Shown one piece after another: positions 44,227 to 52,874 of a stretch of DNA of 64,000 nt. The DNA is from Armatimonadota bacterium (lineage in GTDB: Bacteria; Armatimonadota; Fimbriimonadia; Fimbriimonadales; Fimbriimonadaceae). The stretch covers positions 1 to 64,000 of the forward strand of contig DAIDHV010000009.1 of the NCBI GenBank assembly GCA_027451905.1. Direction: 5' to 3'. The notes under the pieces are model-generated. The model did not search any database, was not told the DNA's origin, and saw only the letters and a program-made list of their open reading frames with translations. Position 1 is the stretch's first letter, and every line of letters begins with the position of its first letter. Both the position numbers and the translations under genes were made by a program.

Positions 44227-44976
44227 ATGAATAGCTCAAAATCAAATCCCGACAATCAAAATGTTCCTCACCCGCCAGTGGCTTCCGCTGAAGAGTGGAA
44301 TGCATTGCGCCTCCAGCTGTTAAGCGCAGAAAAAGCCCTCACCAAAGAGTACGACCGCGTTAATGCCATCCGGCGCAGGCTGCCCATGGTGAAGATAACT
44401 AAAGATTATGTTTTCACTGGACCAGAGGGCAAAAAGTTGCTGCTTGAACTATTTGACGACAAGCGTCAGCTGATTGTCCACCACTTTATGTTTGCTCCTG
44501 ACTGGGATAAAGGGTGCCCAAGCTGCACCTGGCATCGCAGTCAATTTGGAGATTTGTCTTCGCTTGCAAAGCTGGATATTAGCTTTGTTACCGTCTCGAG
44601 AGCCCCCATCGAAAAGCTGATGGCCTACCAAGAGCAAAAAGGGTGGACCACCCCTTGGTATTCCTCTTTTGGTTCCGATTTCAACTATGACTTTATGGTG
44701 ACCCTAGACCCCGATCGAGGCCCCTTGCAGTACAACTACAAGGCAGGAGAAGAACTCACCCAGGCAGTAGGAAAGATTGAGTCATCCTCTGAGTGGCCAG
44801 GCTTCAGCGTTTTCTTTAGGCTGGATGACGAGGTTTTTCACACCTATTCTGCCTACGGTCGAGGAGTGGAAAGGATCATGGACGTTCATGGCCTCCTCGA
44901 CATCACGCCGTATGGTAGGCAGGAGGACTTTGAGGTTTCCCCCGAAGGCTGGCCCCAAACTCCTACCTACGGCTAG
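44227..44976 (+). CDS. DUF899 thioredoxin-like protein
   Basis: 249 residues. The middle has the thioredoxin-like core of DUF899: YVFTGPEGKKLLLELFD, QLIVHHFMFAPDWDKGCPSC with Cys97-x2-Cys100, SFVTVSRAPIEKLMAYQEQKGW and DLDPDRGPLQYNY-like strands, ending with GLLDITPYGRQED. The CPSC pair probably performs thiol-disulfide chemistry. The family is common in soil bacteria and often sits beside TetR regulators, as here. Substrate is not known. Confidence 0.88.
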   Translation: MNSSKSNPDNQNVPHPPVASAEEWNALRLQLLSAEKALTKEYDRVNAIRRRLPMVKITKDYVFTGPEGKKLLLELFDDKRQLIVHHFMFAPDWDKGCPSCTWHRSQFGDLSSLAKLDISFVTVSRAPIEKLMAYQEQKGWTTPWYSSFGSDFNYDFMVTLDPDRGPLQYNYKAGEELTQAVGKIESSSEWPGFSVFFRLDDEVFHTYSAYGRGVERIMDVHGLLDITPYGRQEDFEVSPEGWPQTPTYG

Positions 44977-45088
44977 GGCCCTCAAAGTTGAACGCCCCTA
45001 CACATCGGCTTCTTCCTGAGGTCTAGGTCCTGTTGCCGGGCGGCCCTCTATGGCAGGTGCCCGACTTGGAAATTGATGAGTAAGATGC

Positions 45089-45838
45089 CTATCTCAGCCC
45101 TCCCGAGGCAAGGATGACCTGTCCCGTGATCCAGCCAGATGCATCAGAGGCAAGAAAAACGGCAAGGGGGGCAATGTCTTCTGGCTGGCCGAACTTTCTT
45201 AGGGGTGTGGCTTCGATTAACTGAAGCTGCCAGTCTGTTCCGATCGCCCCTGCCGCATGGGCCCCTTCCGTTTCCGTTGCTCCTGGGTTGATGGAGTTGA
45301 TCCTGATTTTTCTAGGTCCAAGCTCTTTGGCAAGAGAAGGAGTCATAACATCAATCGCACCCTTGGTACCCGTGTAAAGGGACGTGTTGGCATCCAGCAA
45401 AGAAGTGGCACAAGAGCCAATGTTGATGATGCTGCCTCCCGATTGCCCAAACGCTTTCACCGCCTGCTGAATGGCAAATATCGGACCCAGAACATTAACC
45501 TCATAGTGGCGCAAAAATTGGGCTTTGGTAATCGTCTCAACCGGCCCAAAGGAGTAAATTCCCGCGTTGTTAACAAGTACATCCACCTTGCCATAGACCT
45601 TTACCGCTGTATCAAACAGTTTTTCGACCTCATCCAGTTGAGAAACATCGCCCTGAACCGCCATTGCCGAGCCTCCCTTCGATTCAATCTCACTGACCAC
45701 ACGATTAGCGCCCTCCTGGCTCGAACCATAATTCACCACAACCTTGGCTCCAGAAGCGGCAAACATTTTTGCGATTCCGGCTCCGATTCCCTTGGATGCA
45801 CCTGTAACGATTGCGACTTTTCCATCTAATTCCTTCAT
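45089..45838 (-). CDS. SDR-family oxidoreductase
   Basis: 249 residues of the classical short-chain dehydrogenase type. NAD(P)-binding TGASKGIGAG (12-21), NNAGIYSF (90-97) and the catalytic Ser142, Tyr155 and Lys159 in SLYTGTKG are present; the C-terminal DASGWITGQVILASGG is typical. Closest to glucose 1-dehydrogenase/3-oxoacyl-ACP reductase-like enzymes of wide specificity, so the substrate is not assignable. Starts at ATG after AAAGGAAAAG. Divergent from the HxlR gene, whose regulator is likely to control it. Confidence 0.92.
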   Translation of the reverse strand: MKELDGKVAIVTGASKGIGAGIAKMFAASGAKVVVNYGSSQEGANRVVSEIESKGGSAMAVQGDVSQLDEVEKLFDTAVKVYGKVDVLVNNAGIYSFGPVETITKAQFLRHYEVNVLGPIFAIQQAVKAFGQSGGSIINIGSCATSLLDANTSLYTGTKGAIDVMTPSLAKELGPRKIRINSINPGATETEGAHAAGAIGTDWQLQLIEATPLRKFGQPEDIAPLAVFLASDASGWITGQVILASGGLR

Positions 45839-45924
45839 TTTCTTTTCCTTTGTGCAAAATCGCTCTTATTTTCTGCAAAGAGCAACACATCAATTAGCTT
45901 AGATGATATACTTACTTTTTATCA

Positions 45925-45949
45925 AGTACATACTCTAAGGTATTGTACT
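45925..45949. promoter_or_regulatory. HxlR-type operator candidate
   Basis: AGTACA (45925-45930) and TGTACT (45944-45949) form an inverted repeat with a 13-base spacer, in the divergent region between the SDR gene and the HxlR regulator, 12 bases ahead of the regulator's ATG. Confidence 0.5.
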
Positions 45950-45960
45950 TACTTATTAGT

Positions 45961-46302
45961 ATGTTAGACAAAAAAGTGACCAACAAATGCACTCCCGAGC
46001 AGGCTGCCTTTGCCCTTCATTTCCTTGAAGGAAAGTGGAAAATGTTTATCATCTTCAACCTATTCGAAAAACCCATCATGAGGTTTTCGGAGTTGGAAAA
46101 GCGTATTGATGGAATCACCCAAAAGATGCTCATTCAACAGTTAAGGGCCCTTGAAGATGATGGAATTATCGGCAGAACCGTGTATCCGGAGGTGCCCCCC
46201 AAAGTGGAGTATTTCCTTACCGAAGATGGCAGAAGCCTTTATCCAGTCCTTGATGAACTGCTAAAATGGTCAAAACAAAGGAAGCCTATCCAGAGCAAAT
46301 AA
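45961..46302 (+). CDS. HxlR-family winged-helix regulator
   Basis: 113 residues from ATG 45961 (a TTG at 45943 falls inside the operator). The winged helix is FALHFLEGKWKMFIIFNLFEKPIMRFSEL (cited in parts: FLEGKWKMFI, KPIMRFSELEKRI), then ITQKMLIQQLRALEDDGIIGR and YFLTEDGRSLYPVLDEL. HxlR proteins are dimeric regulators that often sense redox or aldehyde stress and control the divergently transcribed oxidoreductase. Only one Cys lies near the N-terminus (NKCTPEQ), the position of the redox-sensing Cys in YodB/HxlR-type members. Confidence 0.92.
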   Translation: MLDKKVTNKCTPEQAAFALHFLEGKWKMFIIFNLFEKPIMRFSELEKRIDGITQKMLIQQLRALEDDGIIGRTVYPEVPPKVEYFLTEDGRSLYPVLDELLKWSKQRKPIQSK

Positions 46303-46363
46303 CCTAGCCCACTAGGCAAGCCCTGCCCAGCCCTGCCGGCATTCAGGGAGCTTTCTGGGCAGA

Positions 46364-46819
46364 TTAAGCCTCTTCACATGGGTCGAAGTATTGAGTAAGC
46401 GCCTGTTCAACCTTGCCGTCACCAAAGCCTCTGCCGCATAGCCATCGCCCGGCTCGGGCCCGCTCCTTGAGGTCTGCCTTCTTGGAGTATTTTTTAAGAG
46501 CCAGGGCCCTCACCAGTTCGCTGACGGTTGCCTCTGGCAATAGTGAGGGATCAATCCTGACCCCTTTTTCTTCCAATGAAAACGCCAGTGCCTCTCTCGA
46601 TAAGATGGTCTTGCCTTGATGGCCGGCGCAAAACGTCCGCAAGGCTTCTTCATCGTCCAACGCTCCAATTTTATAGAGATGCTCTATCGCTTCATCAACT
46701 TCTTCTCGAGGATAGCGGTTCAACTTTTGCCTGAGTTCTGCCTCGAATCTTATCTTTTTAGCGATAAGCTTGCTTGCTAACCCAAGCGCAGAATTTGGTT
46801 TTCTTTTTGAAGACGCCAT
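46364..46819 (-). CDS. recX: regulatory protein RecX
   Basis: 151 residues from ATG 46819; a TTG three codons upstream lies closer to the recA stop. The RecX helical repeats are seen as KKIRFEAELRQKLNRYPREEVDEAI (in parts), LDDEEALRTFCAGHQGKTILS, LSREALAFSLEEKGV, and KKADLKERARAGRWLCGRGF. RecX modulates RecA filament growth. It directly follows recA (18 bp) in the usual order. Confidence 0.88.
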   Translation of the reverse strand: MASSKRKPNSALGLASKLIAKKIRFEAELRQKLNRYPREEVDEAIEHLYKIGALDDEEALRTFCAGHQGKTILSREALAFSLEEKGVRIDPSLLPEATVSELVRALALKKYSKKADLKERARAGRWLCGRGFGDGKVEQALTQYFDPCEEA

Positions 46820-46837
46820 CGTGTTCAAGGGGGAGGG

Positions 46838-47923
46838 TTACTCTTCTGGTTCTTCCTCGATGTCGGGAGCATTGACCGCAGCAAAAGCTTCTTGAGCCGC
46901 CGCCCTTTCCGTCTTTAAGGACTTTCTGAGGTTGGTGTCAATTTCAGTGAAAACTTCGGTGTTGGTTTCTAAGAATTGCCTGGCGTTGTCTCGCCCTTGG
47001 CCCAATCGAACCTCACCGTAATTAAAGTAAGTGCCAGAACGCGTAATGATTCCCTTGGCCGCCGCAATATCAAGGAGGTCTCCGGCTTTGCTGATTCCTC
47101 TTCCAAAAATCATGTCAAATTCTGCATTCTTGAAGGGAGGCGCAACCTTATTCTTGACGATTTTGACTTTGGTTCTCGCTCCAATTTGATCAGTTCCCGA
47201 TTTGATCGGATCGCCTTTGCGCACCTCAAGCCGAACACTTGCCCAGAATTTTAAAGCTCGTCCGCCCGGTGTCGTCTCTGGGTTTCCGTACATGACTCCG
47301 ATCTTTTCTCGAAGCTGATTGATAAAAATGGCAGCCGTCTTGCTTTTATTGAGGCTTCCCCCTAGTTTTCTGAGGGCTTGACTCATCATGCGGGCCTGAA
47401 TCCCAACAAAACTATCGCCCATTTCTCCCTCAATTTCTGCTTTGGGGACGAGGGCGGCAACCGAATCCAAAACCACAATATCGATCGCGCCTGAGCGAAT
47501 AATGTTGTCCATGATTTCCAAAGCTTCTTCACCATTGCTAGGCTGAGAGATATAAAGCCGATCCACATCAACCCCGAGCGCCCGCGCATATTCGGTATCC
47601 ATTGCATGCTCCGCGTCAACATAAAGGGCAAGCCCTCCTGCCCTTTGGGCCTCCGCGACGCAGTGAAGAGCAAGGGTGGTTTTGCCACCTGATTCTGGCC
47701 CGTAGATTTCGGTGATTCGCCCCCTAGGAATGCCTCCAATTCCGAGCGCCCAATCTAGAGACAGCGACCCCGTGGAAATGGCATCAATCGCTTCTCGGGT
47801 CGAATCGCCCATTCGCATGATCGCACCCTTTCCAAAGGCTCTTTCGATTTGAGACAAGGCTGCTTCAAGAGATCTCTCCCGATCTGAACCGGACGTTGGA
47901 TTTTCAACTTGCTTTTTCAACAT
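46838..47923 (-). CDS. recA: recombinase RecA
   Basis: 361 residues, the usual length. Walker [13 protein letters not shown], Walker [14 protein letters not shown], the loop L1/L2 region ([38 protein letters not shown]) and the acidic C-terminus (PDIEEEPEE) are all present. It catalyses strand exchange and co-protease activity in the SOS response. A palindrome overlapping a -10-like TATACT lies 23 bp upstream. recX follows in the same direction. Confidence 0.97.
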   Translation of the reverse strand: MLKKQVENPTSGSDRERSLEAALSQIERAFGKGAIMRMGDSTREAIDAISTGSLSLDWALGIGGIPRGRITEIYGPESGGKTTLALHCVAEAQRAGGLALYVDAEHAMDTEYARALGVDVDRLYISQPSNGEEALEIMDNIIRSGAIDIVVLDSVAALVPKAEIEGEMGDSFVGIQARMMSQALRKLGGSLNKSKTAAIFINQLREKIGVMYGNPETTPGGRALKFWASVRLEVRKGDPIKSGTDQIGARTKVKIVKNKVAPPFKNAEFDMIFGRGISKAGDLLDIAAAKGIITRSGTYFNYGEVRLGQGRDNARQFLETNTEVFTEIDTNLRKSLKTERAAAQEAFAAVNAPDIEEEPEE

Positions 47924-47945
47924 TAAAAATTTCCTCTATTGAGTG

Positions 47946-47958
47946 TACTTATTAAGTA
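47946..47958 (-). promoter_or_regulatory. recA upstream palindrome over a -10 element
   Basis: TACTTA-T-TAAGTA is a perfect inverted repeat around one base, overlapping a minus-strand TATACT (47960-47955) that resembles a -10 hexamer. It is placed where an SOS (LexA-type) operator would repress recA, but it matches none of the well-known LexA boxes closely. Confidence 0.4.
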
Positions 47959-48290
47959 TACAACCGTCTACAATCTTTGCATAGGGGTGAGGTTTAAAAA
48001 ACTTGCAATCAACGACAAAAATCAGTACGCAGATCCTATGCTAAATTTTTCCCAACTTTGAACTTATTGGGACTTTTGACGTACAGAATCTTGAAATTGA
48101 ACCTAGGTTGGAACATGCCTTGTTAAGAGCCGGTCAAAAAGAGTGCCAGCCCCAATCCCATCACCGTCGGTTTTGCATCATGAAGACACTCGCAAATTTG
48201 CTAGATTTTAAAAAAATTGTACTTTTGCGAACTTTTTCGCCATATCATTTGTTTGCGCAATTTCGGTATATTATTGCTAAGAAACAGAAG

Positions 48291-48476
48291 ATGCATGAGG
48301 CGTCTTCATCAATTTGGGATTGGCAAGGCACCTCGGCAGATGCCTTCATCAGTTTCAATGGCACGGATGTTGCAATAGACATTTTAGGTTATTCGCACGC
48401 ATCAGTTAGCGACGTCGTTGGCAAGCGCTGCGAATCCAAAATCAACACGGTCGCAATGCAAAGGGTCAAAAAGTGA
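48291..48476 (+). CDS. short leader ORF coupled to the sigma factor gene
   Basis: 61 residues from ATG 48291; its TGA stop overlaps the GTG start of the sigma gene as GTGA. A TATATT element lies 19 bases ahead. Composition is ordinary but there is no known domain. The frame also continues upstream to 48108, but that part looks non-coding. Translational coupling is the only support; it could be a regulatory leader or a chance frame. Confidence 0.35.
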   Translation: MHEASSSIWDWQGTSADAFISFNGTDVAIDILGYSHASVSDVVGKRCESKINTVAMQRVKK

Positions 48477-49372
48477 GCGCATACTTTCATGCTGGCGCTG
48501 AAGACGATGGCGTAAATTACCTCAAACGCCTCACCCAAGCCCCTCTCCTATCCAAGGTCGAGGAGGAAAATCTTGCACGGCTGGTGAAGCAGGGTGATGT
48601 CATCGCCAAAAAGCGATTAATCGAGGCCAATATGCGATTAGTTGTCTCGGTGGCCCGCTCTTACCGAAGCAATAATCTGCCGTTAGAAGACCTTATTTCA
48701 GAAGGCGCCATGGGGCTCATCCAGGCTGCCGAGCGGTTTGATCCCTCGCGAGGGTTTCGATTTACAACCTATGCCATGCATTGGATTCGTCAGGCAATAG
48801 CCCGCGCCGTTGATTGCAAAGCCAAAGCCATACGTTTGCCTGCCCATGTTATTCAATCTTTACGGAAGGTGGAAAGGGCAAGAGAAACCCTAGCCCGAGA
48901 GTTGGGATACGATCCATCCCAAGAGCAGATTGCCCAGGCGGTCGGTATTAGTCCCCTCAAACTGCGCCAACTCATGCAATCGTCACAGGATCTGCTGAGC
49001 CTTGATATGAAAATTGGGGATCACAGTGGCATCACCCTTGGCAATATCATCCGCGATCCTAATACCTACGAGTATGAATCTCCGACTCCCTTCGACGAGC
49101 AAGTCGAGGAGCTTCATGCCCTCATCAAAGAACTAAACAGCCGCGAACAGCAAGTTTTAAGAATGAAGCTTCATATCGAAAATGATGAAGATGGTGCTTC
49201 CGATTTAGACAGCGCGGACCGGATGGCTCAGGAGCTCCAGCTGAGTCGAGAACGGGTTCGCCAAATTGAGGTACTTGCGATTCGAAAGCTTCGCGCGATT
49301 GCCGCAAGAAGGCGACAAGTCGCCAAACCACCAGAATCCACCGACGCGGCAAATCCAACCGAGAACACCTAA
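48473..49372 (+). CDS. RNA polymerase sigma-70 family factor (group 2, RpoD/SigA-like)
   Basis: 299 residues starting with GTG 48473. Region 2 is complete: LVKQGDVIAKKRLIEANMRL, PLEDLISEGAMGLIQAAERF and FRFTTYAMHWIRQAI with the -10 recognition helix. Region 3 (LPAHVIQSLRKVERAR, SLDMKIGDHSGI) and region 4.2 (LSRERVRQIEVLAIRKL) follow. The N-terminus starts with a short region 1.2-like LLSKVEEENLARLV; no region 1.1. It is therefore an alternative sigma of the primary-like group, such as for stress or stationary phase. The function in this organism is unknown. Confidence 0.92.
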   Translation: MSAYFHAGAEDDGVNYLKRLTQAPLLSKVEEENLARLVKQGDVIAKKRLIEANMRLVVSVARSYRSNNLPLEDLISEGAMGLIQAAERFDPSRGFRFTTYAMHWIRQAIARAVDCKAKAIRLPAHVIQSLRKVERARETLARELGYDPSQEQIAQAVGISPLKLRQLMQSSQDLLSLDMKIGDHSGITLGNIIRDPNTYEYESPTPFDEQVEELHALIKELNSREQQVLRMKLHIENDEDGASDLDSADRMAQELQLSRERVRQIEVLAIRKLRAIAARRRQVAKPPESTDAANPTENT

Positions 49373-49538
49373 TCTAACCCTTCAAGGTCTGGTTTTCTCG
49401 CAATCCTGCCCCGAATTTGCTACCACCTATCCTTCCCAAATTAGCTATCATCTATCCTTCCCCATCTCCGATGGGGAAGGTGGCCCCCCGTTCAAACGGG
49501 GGATCGGATGGGGAATTTTTTTTATTTGTTTGGAGGAG

Positions 49539-49667
49539 TTGACCTCCCTTCCTTTCATCGCGAAGCGTTGAGAGGAAGGGTCGGGGATGGAGAACAGATA
49601 TCCATTCCCCTCCGCTGGAGAGGTGCACCCCGTTCAAACGGGGGGGCCGGAAGGGGAAAGACATTTC
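49539..49667. repeat. structured intergenic repeat, copy 2
   Basis: Its first 55 bases are identical to 26041-26095. The following part has diverged, but keeps a TTCCCC ... GGGGAA closing stem like copy 1. Contains an inner TTCAAA-loop hairpin absent from copy 1. Confidence 0.75.
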
Positions 49668-49791
49668 TACCCACACTTATTCGATTCCAAATAAAATGAT
49701 GTGACGATCACGTTTGCCCAACCCCAGCAAAGCTAGGGATGGGAGTTTAGGTTTAAATCTAGATCTCCACCCTTATCCGGAGCCAAAACAG

Positions 49792-49823
49792 GACGGGGCT
49801 GCCTCAAAAGAGGCAGCCCCGTC
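49792..49823. terminator. terminator of the cytochrome c gene
   Basis: GACGGGGCTGCCTC (49792-49805) pairs perfectly over 14 bp with 49810-49823 around an AAAA loop, just past the stop of the leftward cytochrome gene. The T-run is short. Confidence 0.7.
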
Positions 49824-49847
49824 AAACCCGATAACCCGCCGAAAAAC

Positions 49848-50459
49848 TTACTTCTGCTTAGCGCCTTGGTCAATCCAAGTGTCAACGGACTTGATGTCGG
49901 CCGCACTTAACTGAGGTGCCCCAATTGGCATAGGCGTCACTCCATGAGTGTGGTTAATCGCCCAAGACAAAGCGCTGTCCTTAGAATCTCCAGGCTTTAC
50001 AACAGGACCCCTGTTTCCACCCTTCATAATCCCCGCGTAACTAGAAAGGTCAATTCCCTTTCTTGCCCGTGGCCCCTGATGGCATTTCACACAGTTGGCG
50101 GTCATGATGGCTTGCACGCTGGCAAACGCCACAACCGTAGCATTAGAGCCTTTCACCATTCCCGTTGTTCCCTTGCCCTTAGCCGATGTTGAGCCCTTAC
50201 CCGCAGGCGAAGGTGTGCCAGAGCCAGAAGCAGGTGCGCCGGTTGTAGAAGATGCGGTGCCCCCGGTGGATGTAGCAGGAGCTCCGGTGGTTGCTGAGCC
50301 TGTGGTTGAAGCTGTTGAGCCGGTTGTAGCAGTGGTCGCGCCTCCAGTGGAAGACGAGCCAGAGTCAGTCGTGGGCGAAGAGTTGCAACCAACGATCGCG
50401 GTCGCGACTGGGCCGATGAGGAAAAGTCCAACGAGGACGGTATTTTTGCTGAGTTTCAT
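49848..50459 (-). CDS. lipoprotein c-type cytochrome
   Basis: 203 residues. Signal peptide with lipobox ending at Cys25 (TAIVGC), then a Thr/Ser/Ala/Gly-rich flexible linker (residues 27-100), then a short cytochrome c domain: CVKCH at 123-127 (heme attachment), and Met177 in VTPMPIG as likely sixth ligand, with DLSSYAGIMKGG and ADIKSVDTWIDQGAK resembling the planctomycete-type cytochrome C (PSCyt1-like) pattern. It would be tethered to a membrane and transfer electrons in the periplasm. It is a single gene divergent from gyrB. Confidence 0.85.
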   Translation of the reverse strand: MKLSKNTVLVGLFLIGPVATAIVGCNSSPTTDSGSSSTGGATTATTGSTASTTGSATTGAPATSTGGTASSTTGAPASGSGTPSPAGKGSTSAKGKGTTGMVKGSNATVVAFASVQAIMTANCVKCHQGPRARKGIDLSSYAGIMKGGNRGPVVKPGDSKDSALSWAINHTHGVTPMPIGAPQLSAADIKSVDTWIDQGAKQK

Positions 50460-50648
50460 CTCCGTGATTACACTATAACAAGTTTCTTTTCTGTTTTGAA
50501 GCCCGATCTAGCCTTTTGAAACTATATTGCGCAAATTTGCCAAGCCTCAGCAGGGGATTCTGTTCCATTTTTTGAACCCAAACAGGTTCAATTGCTGTTC
50601 CAACAGGTACAATTTAAGGGTTAGAACCTGCTTCTAAAGAATAACTGG

Positions 50649-52787
50649 ATGGCCGACAAAGAATTTCCTCAGGACGATCAACAAGAACATATCGATAGCA
50701 TCCTAGAAAAAGTAACCGGGGATTACAATGCAGACCAAATTCAGGTCCTAGAAGGACTAGAGGCGGTACGCAAAAGGCCAGGCATGTACGTTGGAGACAA
50801 CGGCAAGCGGGGCCTTCACCAAATGTTCCGAGAAGTTATTGACAACTCGGTTGATGAAGCCCTTGCCGGCCATTGTGATCATATCATTGTCATTCTCCAC
50901 GAAGACAATTCGGTAGAGGTCATTGATAACGGTCGAGGAATTCCCGTTGATCAGCACGCCAAAATGGGGGTCAGTGCGCTTGAAGTTGTCATGACCGTCC
51001 TTCACGCGGGCGGTAAATTTGATAACGAAGGCAAAGGCAGCTACAAAACCTCGGGCGGTCTTCATGGCGTCGGCGTTTCCTGTACCAATGCCCTTTCTGC
51101 TTGGCTTGTTGCAACCGTAAGGCGTAGCGGCAAAATATGGCAGCAAAAATACCAAAAGGGCATCCCAGTTGCCCCCGTTCAAGAAATTGGCAACGCCGAA
51201 GATACTGGCACCAGCATCCGATGGCTTGCCGACGATTCGGTTCTCACCGAAACCCATTACGATACTTCCATTTTCAAGCTTCGGATGAGGGAGCTGGCCT
51301 ATCTTAACGCCAAGGTCAAGTTCGAGTTTATTGATAAGCAAGATCCCGAAAACTCCGAGGTCTTCTTTTACCAAAGAGGCATTCCTCAATTGGTCGAAGA
51401 CCTCAATTCTGGCAAAGATGGGCTCCATCCTGTGATTGGTTTCCGCCGTGAAAAAGACGGCACCGAAGTGGAAGTTGCCCTTCAGTACACAGACGCAATT
51501 AACACCACAATTCTTGCCTTTAGCAACAATATCCACAATCCGGATGGTGGAACTCATGTTTCCGGATTCAATGCCGCCGTCACCAGGGTCATCAACGCCT
51601 ATGCCCGCAAAATGAACATCCTCAAAGAAAAAGACACAAACTTTACCTCTGATGATGTCAGCGAGGGCCTCACTGCCGTCATTAGTTTGCGCCTGCCCAA
51701 CCCAAGTTACAACTCACAAGATAAGGTCAAGCTGGTAACCCCAGAGGTTCAAGGGCTCACCAATTCCCTGGTTGGTGATGGGCTTAGCACCTATTTTGAC
51801 GAAACCCCTGCCATTGCCAAGCGGATCATGGATAAAGCCCTCTTGGCACAACGGGTTCGGGAAGCGGCAAGGAAGGCAGCCGAAAATATCCGGCGCTCCA
51901 ACAGCATGGACACCTTTGGCCTTCCCGGAAAGCTACAAGACTGCGTCAGCAAGAATCCAGCCGAATGTGAGCTGTTCTTGATGGAAGGAGACTCCGCAGG
52001 AGGCTCCGCCAAAGGAGCTAGAGACCGCAGAACCCAAGCCCTCTTGCCTCTGCGCGGAAAGATTCTTAACGTCGAAAGAGCCCGCATCGATAAGGCCCTT
52101 GATAATAATGAAATTCAATCCCTCATTGCTGCCCTTGGGGTGGGATTTGACCTCAGCCTTGGCCGAAAGCAAGCCGATGACGAAGACTCTGACAGTGCAG
52201 AAAACCAGCCTGAATTAGAATTTACAACCCCCATTGCAGAAGAAAAGAACGGCAATGGCCTTCATCACTTCAAAAGCGCTAAAAAAGAGAAGACTCGTGA
52301 TAGAGAAGTCGAATTCGATATCACCAAGCTTCGCTACAACAAAATCATCCTGATGACGGATGCTGACGTTGATGGCGAGCATATCCGCACCCTCTTACTG
52401 ACCTTTTTCTACCGGTATATGAAACCACTGGTCATGAACGGACACATTTACCTTGCTCAGCCGCCGCTGTTTGTTGTAAAAGTTGGCGCCAACGAACGCT
52501 ACTATGCGATGACAATTGAAGAGCGAAACGAAATCATCAAAGGCCTGAAAAAGAAAAACTACAGCGTAACCCGCTTTAAAGGTCTTGGCGAAATGAACGC
52601 AGAAGAGCTTGATGAAACTACTATGAACCCCAGCAAGAGAAAGCTTATTCAAGTGGTAGTTGATCCTGAATTTGAAGGCGAAGTAGAGAAAATGTTTAGC
52701 CGCCTGATGGGCGATAAAGTGGAACCAAGAAGAGAATTTATTGAGGCCCACGCTCGCCAAGCCGGCAATGTTGACTGGCACTACTAA
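50649..52787 (+). CDS. gyrB: DNA gyrase subunit B
   Basis: 712 residues. GHKL ATPase motifs RKRPGMYVGD, EVIDNSVDEALAG, VIDNGRGIPV and GGLHGVGVSCTNALS are complete; the TOPRIM domain has LFLMEGDSAGGSAKG and MTDADVDGEHIRTLLLTFF. Between these, residues ~502-553 hold an acidic, Asp/Glu/Lys-rich insertion not found in typical GyrB (after ALGVGFDLSLG and before FDITKLRYNKI), so the protein is longer than most (~640). It introduces negative supercoils with GyrA and ATP. It is preceded by two 5'-AACAGGT(T/A)CAATT direct repeats. Confidence 0.95.
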   Translation: MADKEFPQDDQQEHIDSILEKVTGDYNADQIQVLEGLEAVRKRPGMYVGDNGKRGLHQMFREVIDNSVDEALAGHCDHIIVILHEDNSVEVIDNGRGIPVDQHAKMGVSALEVVMTVLHAGGKFDNEGKGSYKTSGGLHGVGVSCTNALSAWLVATVRRSGKIWQQKYQKGIPVAPVQEIGNAEDTGTSIRWLADDSVLTETHYDTSIFKLRMRELAYLNAKVKFEFIDKQDPENSEVFFYQRGIPQLVEDLNSGKDGLHPVIGFRREKDGTEVEVALQYTDAINTTILAFSNNIHNPDGGTHVSGFNAAVTRVINAYARKMNILKEKDTNFTSDDVSEGLTAVISLRLPNPSYNSQDKVKLVTPEVQGLTNSLVGDGLSTYFDETPAIAKRIMDKALLAQRVREAARKAAENIRRSNSMDTFGLPGKLQDCVSKNPAECELFLMEGDSAGGSAKGARDRRTQALLPLRGKILNVERARIDKALDNNEIQSLIAALGVGFDLSLGRKQADDEDSDSAENQPELEFTTPIAEEKNGNGLHHFKSAKKEKTRDREVEFDITKLRYNKIILMTDADVDGEHIRTLLLTFFYRYMKPLVMNGHIYLAQPPLFVVKVGANERYYAMTIEERNEIIKGLKKKNYSVTRFKGLGEMNAEELDETTMNPSKRKLIQVVVDPEFEGEVEKMFSRLMGDKVEPRREFIEAHARQAGNVDWHY

Positions 52788-52818
52788 CTTCGGCTTATAA
52801 TCATTGAGGGCCAATTGG

Positions 52819-52865
52819 CAATCTTATGAGATCGGCTAGATGCTGGCTTCAATCTTATAAGATTG
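52819..52865. promoter_or_regulatory. palindrome pair ahead of priA
   Basis: CAATCTTATAAGATTG (52850-52865) is a perfect 16-bp palindrome 9 bases before the chosen priA start. A degenerate half copy, CAATCTTATGAG (52819-52830), lies 31 bp upstream, about three helical turns. The arrangement suggests a dimeric DNA-binding protein site. Confidence 0.45.
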
Positions 52866-52874
52866 GTTGGACTA

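Larger units (their letters stand above)
49373..49847. repeat. repeat-rich intergenic region, 475 bp
   Basis: Contains hairpin CCTTCCCCATC / GATGGGGAAGG (49456-49480, 11 bp stem), a CCCCCG / CGGGGG hairpin around a TTCAAA loop (49485-49502), the 49539-49667 structured repeat, a second CCCCG-TTCAAA-CGGGG hairpin (49628-49643), then a hairpin terminator near 49792-49823. No protein gene is seen. Confidence 0.6.

Noticed and set aside
50757-51557. 266-codon minus-strand frame inside gyrB
   Set aside because: Shadow of a highly conserved plus-strand gene; no motif and no ribosome site.
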